A stretch of DNA of 64,000 nucleotides from Paenibacillus sp. BIC5C1. Lineage in GTDB: Bacteria > Bacillota > Bacilli > Paenibacillales > Paenibacillaceae. Each line of letters starts with the position of its first letter. Within the stretch, counting starts at the first letter, position 1. Shown piece after piece: positions 34,624 to 45,177 of this stretch. The stretch covers positions 1,922,001 through 1,986,000 of the forward strand of contig NZ_CP135922.1 of the NCBI RefSeq assembly GCF_032399705.1. The letters run 5' to 3'. The position numbers and the translations under genes were made by a program. Under the pieces are notes generated by a model. The model did not search any database, was not told the origin of the DNA, and saw nothing but the letters and a program-made list of their open reading frames with translations.

Positions 34624-35633
34624 GAGCTGTTATATGTGAAGAAATAAATCGTTTAGCGTTACGAGACATAGCTGAACCTGAAAGAACCGAGAATCAGGCG
34701 CTGGTAACCATCCGCCGAATTGGAATTTGTGGCACAGATTTGCACGCCTACAAAGGTAATCAGCCATTTTTCACCTATCCCCGAGTACTTGGGCATGAGC
34801 TTTCAGGGATTATTGAAGAGATTGGCCCCAATGAAGCGGGCTTGAAAGCAGGAGATCAGGTAAGTATTATTCCATATTTACATTGTGGTCATTGTATCGC
34901 TTGTCGATCAGGGAAAACGAATTGTTGTGTGTCCATGCAGGTGATGGGTGTACATGTGGACGGCGGCATGCGAGAGAGGATTGCTGTTCCTGTCTCCCAT
35001 CTGATCCAAGCCGAAGGACTTACGCTGGATGAAACTGCGATGGTAGAGCCGCTGAGTATTGGTGCTCATGCGGTCAGAAGAGCAGCCATAAAGCCTGGTG
35101 ACCAGGTTGTGGTCATTGGAGCTGGACCCATTGGCCTGGGGGTGATGGCTTTTGCTAAACATGCGGGTGCTAGGGTCATTGCCATTGACCGGAATGTGGA
35201 CAGGTTGGAACTTAGCCGCATGTGGGCTGGAGTGGATGCTATGGTTCAGGCCAATGAACAAGCGGCACAACAAGTTGCTGAAATCACGAATGGGGACTAT
35301 GCGACGGCTGTCTTTGATGCAACAGGAAACATGCAATCGATGAATAATGCCATCCAATATGTGGCTCATGGTGGACAATTAATCTTTGTTGGACTGGTCA
35401 AAGCCGATATTTCCTTTCATGATCCAGACTTTCATAAGCGGGAGATGAGCATTCTGGGCAGCCGAAACGCCACACGGGAAGATTTTGAACAGGTCATGTC
35501 GATCTTGCGGGAGAAGAAATTGAACATGGATGGCTACATTACACACCGGTCGAGTTTGGATCAATTGCCTGAATCAATCGACACCTGGTTACAACCGGAT
35601 TCGCATGTAGTGAAGGCAATAGTGGAATTATAA
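34620..35633 (+). CDS. Zinc-binding alcohol dehydrogenase family protein
   Basis: The 337-residue medium-chain dehydrogenase has the catalytic zinc ligands in GICGTDLHAYKG and GHELSGIIEEIGP, a structural zinc loop CGHCIACRSGKTNCC, and the Rossmann VVVIGAGPIGLGVM. It belongs to the threonine/sorbitol/polyol dehydrogenase group. GTG at 34620 overlaps the previous stop. A sugar or sugar-acid substrate is likely given the neighbour. Confidence 0.88.
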   Translation: MRAVICEEINRLALRDIAEPERTENQALVTIRRIGICGTDLHAYKGNQPFFTYPRVLGHELSGIIEEIGPNEAGLKAGDQVSIIPYLHCGHCIACRSGKTNCCVSMQVMGVHVDGGMRERIAVPVSHLIQAEGLTLDETAMVEPLSIGAHAVRRAAIKPGDQVVVIGAGPIGLGVMAFAKHAGARVIAIDRNVDRLELSRMWAGVDAMVQANEQAAQQVAEITNGDYATAVFDATGNMQSMNNAIQYVAHGGQLIFVGLVKADISFHDPDFHKREMSILGSRNATREDFEQVMSILREKKLNMDGYITHRSSLDQLPESIDTWLQPDSHVVKAIVEL

Positions 35634-35645
35634 AAATAATCAATG

Positions 35646-35707
35646 AAAAAACTCTCTCTGACCTTAATGAATGGTTAACATTCATAGGAAACAGAGAGAG
35701 TTTTTAT
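35646..35707. terminator. Bidirectional terminator
   Basis: AAAAACTCTCTCTG and CAGAGAGAGTTTTT flank an imperfect inner stem between convergent genes. Confidence 0.85.
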
Positions 35708-35731
35708 TTGCCCAACCTATAGGAATCTAGA

Positions 35732-36637
35732 TTATTTTTCCGGGTTCGTCACAATACCTGCATGTGGATCAATATGACGCACAATGGATTTGAGCCAGAT
35801 CATTTCAAGGAAATGAATCTCATAGTAGAGTGCTCCCGGAACGTGTTGGATCCAACCTTCAGCGACAGCAGGGTGCCCTGAATCCGATGAAGCATCCAAT
35901 GTTCCAGGTTCACGGCGCAGCCGTTTACGGATGGCTTTTTCAACTTGAGCGCTTTGTGTGGTTAAAATACATATTTTGCGCTTAGCTGTGAATCCGCGGA
36001 ATGCAATATACACCATTTCATATGCAATGAGATAAGCAATTACCGAGTACATCGCTTGATCCCAACCGAAGACAACACCAGCGGCGGTTAGAATCAACAA
36101 GTTGAGCAGCATGATTATTTTTTCGATAAGCATCCGTTTCCCGCTAAATACACGTTCAGGTGGACGGGAGGACGGATCACCGATTTCCAGCGTATCCAGT
36201 GTCCCACCATACCGCACGACTAGACCGATTCCTAGACCGAGACATAATCCGCCAAACATGGCAGCAGCCAGCGGGTGCTCGACAAGCGGCGGCATGGGAT
36301 GAAGCACAATGGCACCAATCGAAAAGACAACCAAACCCAGAACAGTGACCAGTACGAATTTCTTTTGCACGAGTCTATAGGACAGAAAAATGAACGGAAC
36401 GTTGAACAAAAACAGGAACAAACCAATCCTCATTTCGGTCCAGTGGGCGAACAACGAAGAGATGCCCGTAATGCCTCCAATAATGATCTTATTGGGATGT
36501 AGAAACAATTCAAGTCCCACGGAGGCCAGAATTCCACCCGCTATTACAAACAATAAATTCAACAGGCGACGGGCAGATGATAATCTGGTCTTGGCGGTTT
36601 GTGGCACCGGATTAGCCGATATCAGAGGTGCTTTCAT
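35732..36637 (-). CDS. YitT family membrane protein
   Basis: The 301-residue protein has about six transmembrane helices (first at about 28-46, with LHPNKIIIGGITGIS after it) and a cytoplasmic C-terminal DUF2179-type domain (KRKICILTTQSAQVEKAIRKRL). YitT proteins are common in Bacillota and unassigned. AGGAGGAT precedes the ATG. It lies 112 bp downstream of khtU on the same strand. Confidence 0.87.
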   Translation of the reverse strand: MKAPLISANPVPQTAKTRLSSARRLLNLLFVIAGGILASVGLELFLHPNKIIIGGITGISSLFAHWTEMRIGLFLFLFNVPFIFLSYRLVQKKFVLVTVLGLVVFSIGAIVLHPMPPLVEHPLAAAMFGGLCLGLGIGLVVRYGGTLDTLEIGDPSSRPPERVFSGKRMLIEKIIMLLNLLILTAAGVVFGWDQAMYSVIAYLIAYEMVYIAFRGFTAKRKICILTTQSAQVEKAIRKRLRREPGTLDASSDSGHPAVAEGWIQHVPGALYYEIHFLEMIWLKSIVRHIDPHAGIVTNPEK

Positions 36638-36748
36638 AGGTCATCCTCCTTTGTGCGGCTTTCGTGCAATTCTCCCTGGGTTAATCACAGAAAGATCGGC
36701 GGTAGAGCCGCGATTACGATACGTTGTCTGTCTGAACAGACAAGGGGG

Positions 36749-37987
36749 TTACCCTTCTTTCTGCAGAACCTTCGGTTCTTCTTTCTTCTTCCGAGGATCT
36801 TTGAACTTAAATATTTTATCCAATAATCTGAACACATGTTTGGACTCTTTTGTTAATAACGGTCCAAGGATTGCCAGAATGAGTACATATAATGCGGCGA
36901 ACGGTTGCAGCAGCGGGAGAAGTCCCCCGGCTTTACCCATGTTGGCCATAATGATTGAAAATTCACCACGTGACACAATGGTCAAACCGATATTGGCTGA
37001 TGCTTTCGGTGATAGTCCTGCACTGCGCCCAGCCAGCATGCCTGCAAGGAAGTTTCCGAATAGTGTGAGCACAACTGCGATCAACGCAAGCCACACAGCT
37101 TCCCCTCCAAGAGACAACGGATCGATGGACAATCCAAAGCTGAAGAAGAAAACAGCTCCGAAGAAATCACGGAATGGCAGAATCAAGTGCTCAATCCGTT
37201 TTGCATGTTCCGTTTCAGCCAGTACCAAACCAACAAGCAAGGCGCCAATGGCTTCAGCGACATGAATGGTTTCGGAGAATCCGGCAACGAGGAACAATGC
37301 ACCGAAAATCACAAGGGAGAACAACTCATTGGAGCGAATCTTAAGCACCTTGTTGAGCAGAGGTGTTGCTTTACGTCCAAGAATAATGACAATGAGCATG
37401 AATCCAAGTGCGATGAGTGCCGATACAATGACTCCTCCGATGGAGGATGAATCACTGAGCACAAGTCCAGACAAGATGGAGATATATACAGCGAGAAATA
37501 CATCTTCAAACATGATAATTCCGAGAATCATTTCCGTCTCCGGATTCGCTGTTCGTTTCAGATCAACGAGTACTTTGGCGACGATGGCACTGGATGAAAT
37601 GGTGGTAATCCCTGCAATGACAAGAGCTTCGGCGGCTGGGAAACCGGAAGCAAAACCAAAAATCAATCCCAGCGTGAAGTTAATCCCAATATAGATGGAT
37701 CCGCCGACTGCAATGGATTTACCTGATTTGATCAAACGACCAACCGAGAATTCCAGCCCAAGATAGAAGAGCAGGAAGAGGATACCAATGCGGCCCATAA
37801 ACTCAATAAACGGCTGACTTTCAATGAAACGGAAGTCCAGATGCCAGATCTTCATGGCATGAGGTCCGACGGCCATCCCGATCAGAATGTAAAATGGAAC
37901 GACCGAAAATCTCAGTTTTGCGGATAAGAGTCCGGCTGCTGCAATGAGCACAAGTGCCAGACCCACTTCGAATATCAGATGATCCAT
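36749..37987 (-). CDS. khtU: K+/H+ antiporter subunit KhtU-like
   Basis: The 412-residue protein is a CPA2 cation:proton antiporter with about 12 helices; EFSVGRLIKSGK, SSSAIVAKVLVDL and GALLVGLVLAETEHAKRIE are typical. It exports K+ in exchange for H+. It follows the khtT-like gene by 4 bp, which supports KhtTU identity by analogy with Bacillus subtilis. Confidence 0.88.
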   Translation of the reverse strand: MDHLIFEVGLALVLIAAAGLLSAKLRFSVVPFYILIGMAVGPHAMKIWHLDFRFIESQPFIEFMGRIGILFLLFYLGLEFSVGRLIKSGKSIAVGGSIYIGINFTLGLIFGFASGFPAAEALVIAGITTISSSAIVAKVLVDLKRTANPETEMILGIIMFEDVFLAVYISILSGLVLSDSSSIGGVIVSALIALGFMLIVIILGRKATPLLNKVLKIRSNELFSLVIFGALFLVAGFSETIHVAEAIGALLVGLVLAETEHAKRIEHLILPFRDFFGAVFFFSFGLSIDPLSLGGEAVWLALIAVVLTLFGNFLAGMLAGRSAGLSPKASANIGLTIVSRGEFSIIMANMGKAGGLLPLLQPFAALYVLILAILGPLLTKESKHVFRLLDKIFKFKDPRKKKEEPKVLQKEG

Positions 37988-37991
37988 CGAC

Positions 37992-38486
37992 TCACCCCCT
38001 TCCGGTCAGGAGGAGGGATTTGAATAGCTTTTGCTGATTGCGTTCGCCAACGGCTACTACCGTGGACTCTGCACTAATCACGACCTCCGGACCGGGGCTG
38101 ATATGTTTTTTGTGATTCTTCTCTACAACGGCAATAACCGTTGCCCCTGAGTTTTGACGAACGTCCAGTTCACCAATAGATTTACCGATACATCCGTAGG
38201 ATGGCTCGATTTTGTACCATTCAATGATCAGATCGTCAAACGTTACTTCAATATTTTCAAGCTGCTTTGGTTTATAGGTCAATCCACCAACGATGGCAGC
38301 AATCTGTCTTGCTTCATAGTCATCCAGCGTAATCATGGAGATACTTTGGTCTGGGTCATCGTACTCAAAATGGTACATTTCCCGTCGACCGTCATCGTGA
38401 ATAATGACAATGATTTTATCTCCACTGCTCGTTTCAATCTGAAATTTCTTGCCGATTCCCGGCAAATCTGTTTCGCGTACATCCAT
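37992..38486 (-). CDS. khtT: K+/H+ antiporter regulatory subunit KhtT-like
   Basis: The 164-residue soluble protein ends in a TrkA-C domain ([25 protein letters not shown] and [16 protein letters not shown]). The N-terminal half ([23 protein letters not shown]) fits KhtT. It should gate KhtU in response to nucleotide or pH. AAGGAGG lies 10 nt from the ATG. No khtS homologue is adjacent. Confidence 0.88.
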   Translation of the reverse strand: MDVRETDLPGIGKKFQIETSSGDKIIVIIHDDGRREMYHFEYDDPDQSISMITLDDYEARQIAAIVGGLTYKPKQLENIEVTFDDLIIEWYKIEPSYGCIGKSIGELDVRQNSGATVIAVVEKNHKKHISPGPEVVISAESTVVAVGERNQQKLFKSLLLTGRG

Positions 38487-38799
38487 GGATAGTATGCCTC
38501 CTTAAATTGAGGGCTGGCCACAGAAGACAGGCTTATTTCCCGAAAATAGAATGAACTGTTGCGCTTAGGAACATTAAATGATGCGGGTAAACAGAGCCAG
38601 GGACTCCTGACACACAGCCTTGTGTTGTAAATTTTTAATGTAAACGGGGATAACAAAATAGACGTTAACAAATAGGTGTTGCCAAATAAAACTGATCGAT
38701 ATCTAACATTTGCTAAAAGGGTTAATAGTTATGCACAAGCACACCGTCTTTCAGACAGAGGTGTCTCCATGCAAAGCAACCTAAATTACGATGTAACGG
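38487..38799. other. Intergenic spacer
   Basis: A 313-bp AT-rich gap between khtT and the hypothetical gene. A small hairpin CACC...GTCT/AGAC...GGTG occurs near 38741-38767. No gene or clear promoter is seen. Confidence 0.5.
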
Positions 38800-39204
38800 C
38801 TAGCTAAGAGCGTTCACGTAAATTGGTGCTATAGGGGTGGGAGATACATACATACTGGTGAATTTGATAGGTAGCAGAAATAATCTGCGTTTAAACAGAC
38901 AAATCAACGGTTTAAAGGGTAGACGCGGTGTTGGAATTCGCAGCATTAGCAACAAAGCGAGCACAAGAAAGACAGGTTTGTTATGCGTGACCGCAATCAA
39001 CTTCGACATGACTTGTGGGTATTTGCGAATGGCAGGTTTCTGCTGAGACTCCAATGTGTGGACAAGCACTTCCTTGTTGGAAGTCGTCTCAACGGTTACC
39101 TCAACAGCGGATTCCGACTGCATCGGAATAGGGAAGGACAACGCTTGGAATACGCACAAAATGATAATAAAAGCGTAACGGAGTATTCTTGGTTGTTGTC
39201 TCAT
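38800..39204 (-). CDS. Hypothetical membrane-associated protein
   Basis: The 134-residue protein has a hydrophobic N-terminus (RILRYAFIIILCVFQALSF, signal-like or anchor), a polar middle, a second hydrophobic segment (VFLVLALLLML) and a basic C-terminal part. GGGGGGAAG lies 6 nt from the ATG. I do not recognise the family. Being divergent from ytxC and with a fair ribosome site, it is probably real. Confidence 0.5.
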   Translation of the reverse strand: MRQQPRILRYAFIIILCVFQALSFPIPMQSESAVEVTVETTSNKEVLVHTLESQQKPAIRKYPQVMSKLIAVTHNKPVFLVLALLLMLRIPTPRLPFKPLICLFKRRLFLLPIKFTSMYVSPTPIAPIYVNALS

Positions 39205-39384
39205 TTTGGCTTCCCCCCTTTTCCGTGAAACATACTGTTATAAAAATAATAACACATTTTTGTCTTAACTCCAAACGGTTTGATAATATACTGAGAAATC
39301 ATGACACGCTTTCCATCAATCCGCTTCGTATATCCCTATCGGCCTTGCCATATACTTTGAACAGGAAGGAAAGGAGTGATTCTT

Positions 39385-40329
39385 ATGGAACTGTTCGCCG
39401 TATGGACCGATGTATCAGGGCAGGAAGAAGCGGATCAATTTTATCGTTGTGTGAAGGAAAAAACCAAAGGTTTACATATAAGCAAAAGAGGATTTCGGCT
39501 CACCTTCAAACATAATGATGGCAGAGCGGCCTGGGTATGCAGAGGCAATGAGAATCACGCTGACTTCCAGCAGTGGCTGCCTCAGATCAGTGATTTGCTT
39601 GCGTCGGGGCTTGCAGATTACATCATGGATACGCGTGAACGTAGTATGGTAGAAGAGATGATTTCGAAAGCCTGCTCAGTTATGGATGAACATGAGGTGG
39701 AGAAGGTAAACCGGATATGCATGCCATTGTTATTTAATGGTGACTTGGATCAGCCAGGCCTACGGGAGCGTCGCCGTACCACTTTGGCCAATGGATTGAA
39801 GCAGGATTTGGAGGAGGTTCATTTTTTTCATCTTGAAGGCATTCTTAATTTTCGGATTCGGCAGTATAAACAGGAGCTTCATGAGCTGGTAGAATATGCA
39901 CTGGATGAGTTCTGGATGGATCGTCAATATGAAGAGTTTATGGGATTACTCAAATATTTTGTATTCTTTCAGGAGGCGAAAGTACCTCTTGTGCATTTGA
40001 TACACAAAGGATTACATGAATTTCAAGTACTGGATGCTGCGCTTAATGTCCTACCCGTACAAAAGGATGAACAGGTCGTCGTGGAGATGCCAGGGCTTGA
40101 ATTGGAAATGGATATCGAAGATATGATCGTGAGTACGCTGATTTCCATCTCACCTGAAAAGGTCATGCTGCATACACGCACTCCAGATCTGCCTATCATC
40201 TCTACGATCCGTCAGATCTTTGAAGACAAGGTGCAGTTATGCCATCATTGTCCTGAGTGTGAAGTACTGCGCTCCGGATTGTTGACAGGTCTTGACGCAA
40301 GTGATATCGGCAATTATAATAACTGTTGA
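39385..40329 (+). CDS. ytxC: Sporulation protein YtxC
   Basis: The 314-residue protein matches YtxC: MELFAVWTDVSG at the start, RLTFKHNDGRAAWVC, then a helical region with RIRQYKQELHELVEYALDEF and a C-terminal region ending in CHHCPECEVL. Position just upstream of thrS is the same as in Bacillus subtilis. ATG at 39385 follows AAAGGAGTG by about 8 nt. Its molecular function is not known. Confidence 0.85.
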   Translation: MELFAVWTDVSGQEEADQFYRCVKEKTKGLHISKRGFRLTFKHNDGRAAWVCRGNENHADFQQWLPQISDLLASGLADYIMDTRERSMVEEMISKACSVMDEHEVEKVNRICMPLLFNGDLDQPGLRERRRTTLANGLKQDLEEVHFFHLEGILNFRIRQYKQELHELVEYALDEFWMDRQYEEFMGLLKYFVFFQEAKVPLVHLIHKGLHEFQVLDAALNVLPVQKDEQVVVEMPGLELEMDIEDMIVSTLISISPEKVMLHTRTPDLPIISTIRQIFEDKVQLCHHCPECEVLRSGLLTGLDASDIGNYNNC

Positions 40330-40367
40330 TCCATGATTTATTTGAGTTGTTATGGAACAATAAACAA

Positions 40368-40662
40368 AAGCGTTGACAAAGACAAGAGCCATGCGCACGG
40401 TCGGTGCAGAGAGAGGGAACCAGGCTGAAATTTCCTCCGGATGCCACGTTTGGTTTACCCCTTTGGAGCTGCAGTTTTGAAAATGGATATAAATATTGCC
40501 TCATAATACAGGTAGTCATCCATGAGTAAGGATATGCCGGGTCATGCCCGTTACCGTCATGCCAATGAGGGCTGTACTTCCAATATGGATGAAGCAGCTG
40601 AATTAGGGTGGAACCACGAGAGTATACAACACTCGTCCCTTTGCCGGGACGGGTGTTTTTTG
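40368..40662 (+). promoter_or_regulatory. T-box leader of thrS
   Basis: A complete T-box leader runs from about 40368 (GTTGACAAAGACAAGAGCC, start of stem I) to the terminator. The T-box sequence AGGGTGGAACCACGAG is at 40605-40620. Uncharged tRNA-Thr should allow readthrough. I did not resolve the specifier codon in stem I. Confidence 0.94.
40628..40661 (+). terminator. T-box regulated terminator of thrS
   Basis: ACACTCGTCCC and GGGACGGGTGT pair around TTTGCC, followed by TTTTT. Confidence 0.92.
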
Positions 40663-40752
40663 CGTTCCTTTGCAAAATTGCAGGAACAGCAATAGATTAT
40701 CCATCCAAGAAATATATGGACAGAGGTTGAATTTACAGGAGGAATGAGACAA

Positions 40753-42690
40753 ATGGCAGTTAACATTAAACTACCCGATGGTTCGGTTCGTGAGTATGCC
40801 GACGGAAGCAGCATTGAAGATGTGGCCGCTTCGATCAGTAGCGGACTTCGCAAAAATGCCGTAGCCGGCAAACTGGATGGAATCGTAGTGGACTTGTCCA
40901 CAACACTTCACGAGGGAGCATTGGTGGAGATCGTAACACTGGATTCACCAGAAGGTCTGGAAGTGATGCGTCACAGTACAGCTCACTTGCTTGCTCAAGC
41001 TGTGAAGCGTTTATATGGAAACAAAGAGGTGCATCTCGGCGTTGGTCCTGTCATTGAAGATGGTTTCTACTATGATATGGATCTGGAACAACCGCTCAAT
41101 CCCGAAGATCTGCAAAAGATCGAGAAGGAAATGGAACGTATTGTTAATGAGAATCTGCCAATTGTACGTAAGGAAGTTAGCCGCGAGGAAGCGATCAAAA
41201 TCTTCGAAGAAGTGGGCGATCCTTACAAGCTCGAATTGATTCGTGACTTGCCAGAAGACAGTGTTATCACTATTTATGAGCAAGGTGAATTCTTCGACTT
41301 GTGTCGTGGGCCACACGTGCCATCCACCAGCAAAATCAAAGTATTCAAACTGATGAATGTTGCCGGTGCTTACTGGCGTGGAGATAGTAAAAACAAAATG
41401 CTGCAACGTATTTACGGTACTGCTTTTGTGAAAAAAGCACAGCTTGATGAGCATTTGCACTTCCTGGAAGAAGCACGTAAACGGGATCACCGTAAATTGG
41501 GTAAGGAACTCGAAATCTTCACATTCTCCCAACTGGTTGGACAAGGCCTGCCAATCTGGTTGCCTAATGGTGCGAAGCTGCGCCGGACGTTGGAGCGTTA
41601 TATCGTAGATTTGGAAGAGAGCCTCGGATATCAGCATGTATACACACCGGTGCTTGGTAATGTTGAGTTGTACAAAACATCCGGACACTGGGAGCACTAT
41701 CAGGAAGACATGTTCCCTAAAATGGTTATGGACAATGAGGAACTCGTTCTTCGTCCAATGAACTGTCCTCACCACATGATGGTGTACAAGTCCAGCATGC
41801 ACAGCTACCGTGATCTGCCGATCCGGATTGCCGAGCTTGGCATGATGCATCGTTACGAAATGTCGGGCGCGTTGACAGGTCTGCACCGTGTACGTGCGAT
41901 GACGCTGAACGACTCTCACATTTTCGCACGCCCGGATCAGATCAAAGAAGAGTTTGCTCGTGTTATTGAACTGATTCAAACGGTTTATAAAGATTTCGGC
42001 ATTCACGAATATCGTTTCCGTTTGTCCTATCGCGATCCTCAGGATACCGAAAAATACTTCCAGAATGACGAGATGTGGGAGATGTCCCAACGCATGCTGC
42101 GTGAGGTTGTGGAAGAACTTAACCTTCCATTCTATGAAGCAGAAGGCGAAGCGGCATTCTATGGTCCAAAACTGGACGTTCAGATCAAGACAGCACTCGG
42201 CAAAGAAGAGACATTGTCTACTGTACAATTGGATTTCCTCCTGCCAGAGCGGTTTGAGCTTGAATATGTGGGAGATGATGGGCAGAAACATCGTCCAGTC
42301 GTTATCCACCGTGGTGTAATCAGTACGATGGAGCGTTTCACTGCATTCTTGCTGGAGAACTTTGCAGGGGCTCTGCCACTGTGGTTGTCTCCTGTACAGG
42401 CGAAGGTTATTCCGGTATCCGGAAACTTCGACGACTATGCACGTGAAGTGGAAGCGAAGCTGAAACGTGCAGGCATCTCTGCTGAAGCGGATCTGCGTAA
42501 CGAGAAGCTTGGTTATAAAATCCGTGAAGCACAGCTTGAGAAAATGCCTTACATGTTCGTCGTTGGTGAAAATGAACGTAATGCAGAGGGTGTATCTGTG
42601 CGGAAACGTGGAGAAGGCGATCTCGGCATGAAACCAGTGGACGAAATTGTAGCCCAGCTCAAAGAAGAGATTGCAACAAGACTGGTGTAA
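40753..42690 (+). CDS. thrS: Threonine--tRNA ligase
   Basis: The 645-residue class II synthetase has an N-terminal TGS domain ([17 protein letters not shown]), an editing domain with [12 protein letters not shown], the catalytic core with the zinc cysteine in [12 protein letters not shown] and motif 3 [11 protein letters not shown], and the C-terminal anticodon-binding domain ([15 protein letters not shown]). ATG at 40753 lies 10 nt from AGGAGG; the in-frame ATG at 40744 is only 1 nt away and is unlikely. Confidence 0.98.
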   Translation: MAVNIKLPDGSVREYADGSSIEDVAASISSGLRKNAVAGKLDGIVVDLSTTLHEGALVEIVTLDSPEGLEVMRHSTAHLLAQAVKRLYGNKEVHLGVGPVIEDGFYYDMDLEQPLNPEDLQKIEKEMERIVNENLPIVRKEVSREEAIKIFEEVGDPYKLELIRDLPEDSVITIYEQGEFFDLCRGPHVPSTSKIKVFKLMNVAGAYWRGDSKNKMLQRIYGTAFVKKAQLDEHLHFLEEARKRDHRKLGKELEIFTFSQLVGQGLPIWLPNGAKLRRTLERYIVDLEESLGYQHVYTPVLGNVELYKTSGHWEHYQEDMFPKMVMDNEELVLRPMNCPHHMMVYKSSMHSYRDLPIRIAELGMMHRYEMSGALTGLHRVRAMTLNDSHIFARPDQIKEEFARVIELIQTVYKDFGIHEYRFRLSYRDPQDTEKYFQNDEMWEMSQRMLREVVEELNLPFYEAEGEAAFYGPKLDVQIKTALGKEETLSTVQLDFLLPERFELEYVGDDGQKHRPVVIHRGVISTMERFTAFLLENFAGALPLWLSPVQAKVIPVSGNFDDYAREVEAKLKRAGISAEADLRNEKLGYKIREAQLEKMPYMFVVGENERNAEGVSVRKRGEGDLGMKPVDEIVAQLKEEIATRLV

Positions 42691-42715
42691 TCCTGAATTG
42701 TGGGCTCTATAATAA

Positions 42716-42768
42716 AAAACCGTGTGAACCATATTGGAGTAAATCCAATGGTTCACACGGTTTTTTTT
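42716..42768 (+). terminator. Intrinsic terminator after thrS
   Basis: AAACCGTGTGAACCAT and ATGGTTCACACGGTTT form a long perfect stem, followed by T. Confidence 0.95.
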
Positions 42769-42873
42769 GTAGTTTTTAAGGTTTTCTGGACATCGGGTTT
42801 AAAAGCCTTAATAGGTGAAAAGTATAGAATTTTTTCATTATGGAAAACCTTTGCAGTAAGGGGGAGGTTCTAT

Positions 42874-43647
42874 ATGAAAAAGCAATTCTTATTTCAAAAG
42901 AAAAACATAAGGTTCATCATCTCATGCAGTGTAGTGCTCATTGGAGTAGTCTTGGGGTGGAATCAGGCAGAGGCATATACCTTTGAAGAGGAAAATGAAG
43001 TCATGTATGTGGAGAATCGACACAGCGAAACTTCAGGAGAGCTTGAAGGCGTACATTCAGAAACGGCAGTTTATGAATACAGTGATCAGGCTCAACTCAC
43101 AACCTTGGTCTATATGGGATTTTTATGGTCTCCGCAGCCTATTGTCATTCCGCGAACGGAAATTCCGGAGAAGCACATTGCAGTTGACCCGTCGATGCCG
43201 GTGCTCGCTCCGCGTACAGAACAGATATTGGACACACATAAGGTGACGGCTACCGGTTACACTGCGGGTGTGGAATCAACCGGAAAAGGTCCAAAACATC
43301 CTCAATACGGAATTACGTATTCGGGTGTAAAGGTACGCCGCGATAAAGAAACGGTCTCTACGATTGCAGCTGATCCAAAGCTGTTCCCGCTGGGTTCCAT
43401 TTTATATATTCCCGGTTACGGTTACGGAATCGTTGCAGACACAGGCTCCGCAATTAAGGGCAATAAAATTGATCTTTATTTCCCTACAACAAAGCAAGTG
43501 TATAAAGAATGGGGCAAAAAGGACGTCGAAGTACAGTTGATCAAACAAGGTGCTGGAAAATGCACTGAAAAAATGCTGGAAGAGTTATCGGAAGCCATTG
43601 ATGTGTACAAATCCGTTCCGGATTCTTGGCTGGACAAGGCCGTATAA
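42874..43647 (+). CDS. 3D domain protein (YocH/YuiC-like)
   Basis: The 257-residue secreted or anchored protein has an N-terminal hydrophobic segment (about 12-32: [18 protein letters not shown]) and a C-terminal 3D (Asp-Asp-Asp) double-psi barrel: [52 protein letters not shown]. Such domains are lytic transglycosylases related to MltA, acting in cell-wall turnover or spore resuscitation. ATG at 42874 follows GGGGGAGG. Confidence 0.9.
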   Translation: MKKQFLFQKKNIRFIISCSVVLIGVVLGWNQAEAYTFEEENEVMYVENRHSETSGELEGVHSETAVYEYSDQAQLTTLVYMGFLWSPQPIVIPRTEIPEKHIAVDPSMPVLAPRTEQILDTHKVTATGYTAGVESTGKGPKHPQYGITYSGVKVRRDKETVSTIAADPKLFPLGSILYIPGYGYGIVADTGSAIKGNKIDLYFPTTKQVYKEWGKKDVEVQLIKQGAGKCTEKMLEELSEAIDVYKSVPDSWLDKAV

Positions 43648-43759
43648 TGATGAATTTTAATACATGAATAACGGACGTGCACTCTTCACATAATACTCTC
43701 TGGGGACGAACCCCGCGTTGCAGACATGCAATGTAAATATGAAGAGAGAGGTGATCGTC

Positions 43760-43945
43760 GTGGCTAAGAAATCTCAAGGTTCACAAACGCCAAACGAGAA
43801 GTACAATGCAGAGTTTGGAGAAGAGAGTGCAGCAAGCAAGGTGAAACAATCGCACCAAAACAAAGTGAAGGATAACTTCCAAACACCTGATGAAAAATAC
43901 AATGCTGAGTTCGGTACCGAGAACACAGGCAAAACACAAAAGTAA
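43760..43945 (+). CDS. Gamma-type SASP-like small spore protein
   Basis: The 61-residue protein starts with GTG at 43760, 8 nt after GAGAGGTG. It contains two copies of TP-N/D-EKYNAEFG separated by a Lys/Gln-rich stretch, with no Cys or Trp, as in gamma-type small acid-soluble spore proteins that store amino acids. The repeats are not the exact SspE type, so the family assignment is tentative. Upstream in-frame ATGs (43718, 43739) lack better sites. Confidence 0.65.
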   Translation: MAKKSQGSQTPNEKYNAEFGEESAASKVKQSHQNKVKDNFQTPDEKYNAEFGTENTGKTQK

Positions 43946-43957
43946 ATCAATGCACAG

Positions 43958-43990
43958 ACACCTTGGAGAATTTCTCCAGGGTGTTTTTAA
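43958..43990 (+). terminator. Intrinsic terminator
   Basis: ACACC-TTGGAGAA and TTCTCCAGGGTGT pair, followed by TTTTAAT. Confidence 0.85.
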
Positions 43991-44115
43991 TATTTTACAT
44001 AAATACCCTTCCAGCTCGGTCTCGAGACTGAGATGAATTCCATCTGCCGCCGCTGTTAACCAATCCTTGTCTGAGGTAAACTGGATACAGAATACAGACA
44101 AAGGAGAAATGAGCG

Positions 44116-45174
44116 ATGAAACGATCTACGCGGGACCGCTGGTGGGTTGGCATTCCTCTTATTGCGATTGGCGCAATAATATTGTTCAGGCAATTGGGCT
44201 ATGACATAGATATCGGATACATGTTCAGAACATATTGGCCGTTATTTTTGATTTGGTGGGGTGTAAAAGGTATAACCGAAATTCGGCGTAATGGAAGTCA
44301 TGCATTGATTGGGCCGGCCATTGTACTGGCGATTGGTGGATATTTCTTGGCCCGTAATCTGGGATGGATTGATTACTCCATGGGAGAGTTTATACGCTAC
44401 CTAATTCCAGTAATGCTCATTGGTGGGGGATTGTTCGTTCTGATCGGTCCTCGTCGTCGTGACAGGAAACATCATGACCAAGTACAACCGCCTCCGCCGC
44501 CGGAGCCACCATATAAACCATTGTCCCCTGAGGACCTGGAAATGCCGTCTTCGTTTGACGAGCAGTTCGAGAAAACATTTGGCAAACCAAAACAGGAACA
44601 AAAGAATGATGCACATGGCTCATTTTATACAGATAAGGAAGACGAACCTAATTCACACGGACATCAACACCATCATAAACATCAGCATCATCATCACAAG
44701 CATAAAGGTTACGGTTCAAATAAAAAAGCATACGGAACATTTGATGACGATGACCACTATGATGATGATCCGAATTATTATGGTGGCCATGGGAATACGA
44801 TTAACAAATCGGCATTTATCGGTGATATGTATATGGGACAGGAAGTGTTCTCCCTGAAACCGATGAATATTTCAGCATTTATTGGCGATACGGTGATCGA
44901 TTTGACGAAGGCGCAAATACCTTATGGTGAGACGAAGATTAACATTTCCTCTTTTATCGGGGATGTGAAGGTATTTGTTCCGGAAGATATGGATCTCGGT
45001 GTGACTGTGACGACGAACTCGTTTATTGGGGACATGTCCCTGTTAAATCAAAAACGGGGCGGATTCTTAAGCAGTGCTCAGGCTGAAACAGCGCATTATC
45101 GCGAAGCAGGAAAAAAAGTACGGATTGTCGTTAGTGTGTTTATTGGAGATGTCAAAGTGAACAAGGTGGGTTAA
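44116..45174 (+). CDS. liaF: LiaF-like membrane protein with His-rich linker
   Basis: The 352-residue protein has about four N-terminal helices (about 10-110) and a C-terminal LiaF domain with repeated FIGD motifs (SAFIGDMYMG, ISAFIGDTVID, SSFIGDVKVFV, NSFIGDMSLL). LiaF inhibits LiaRS signalling. Between the two lies a His cluster (11 His in residues 181-196) and an acidic patch (210-218, DDDDHYDDD). It is followed by liaS after 3 bp, so the liaFSR order of Bacillus is kept. Confidence 0.9.
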   Translation: MKRSTRDRWWVGIPLIAIGAIILFRQLGYDIDIGYMFRTYWPLFLIWWGVKGITEIRRNGSHALIGPAIVLAIGGYFLARNLGWIDYSMGEFIRYLIPVMLIGGGLFVLIGPRRRDRKHHDQVQPPPPPEPPYKPLSPEDLEMPSSFDEQFEKTFGKPKQEQKNDAHGSFYTDKEDEPNSHGHQHHHKHQHHHHKHKGYGSNKKAYGTFDDDDHYDDDPNYYGGHGNTINKSAFIGDMYMGQEVFSLKPMNISAFIGDTVIDLTKAQIPYGETKINISSFIGDVKVFVPEDMDLGVTVTTNSFIGDMSLLNQKRGGFLSSAQAETAHYREAGKKVRIVVSVFIGDVKVNKVG

Positions 45175-45177
45175 CGC

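Noticed and set aside
41011..42756. A 581-codon open frame on the minus strand across thrS, and similar long antisense frames over mutS2 and the solute-binding protein gene
   Set aside because: They are exact antisense shadows of well supported genes, lack ribosome sites, and have unnatural composition (very rich in Phe, His, Ile).
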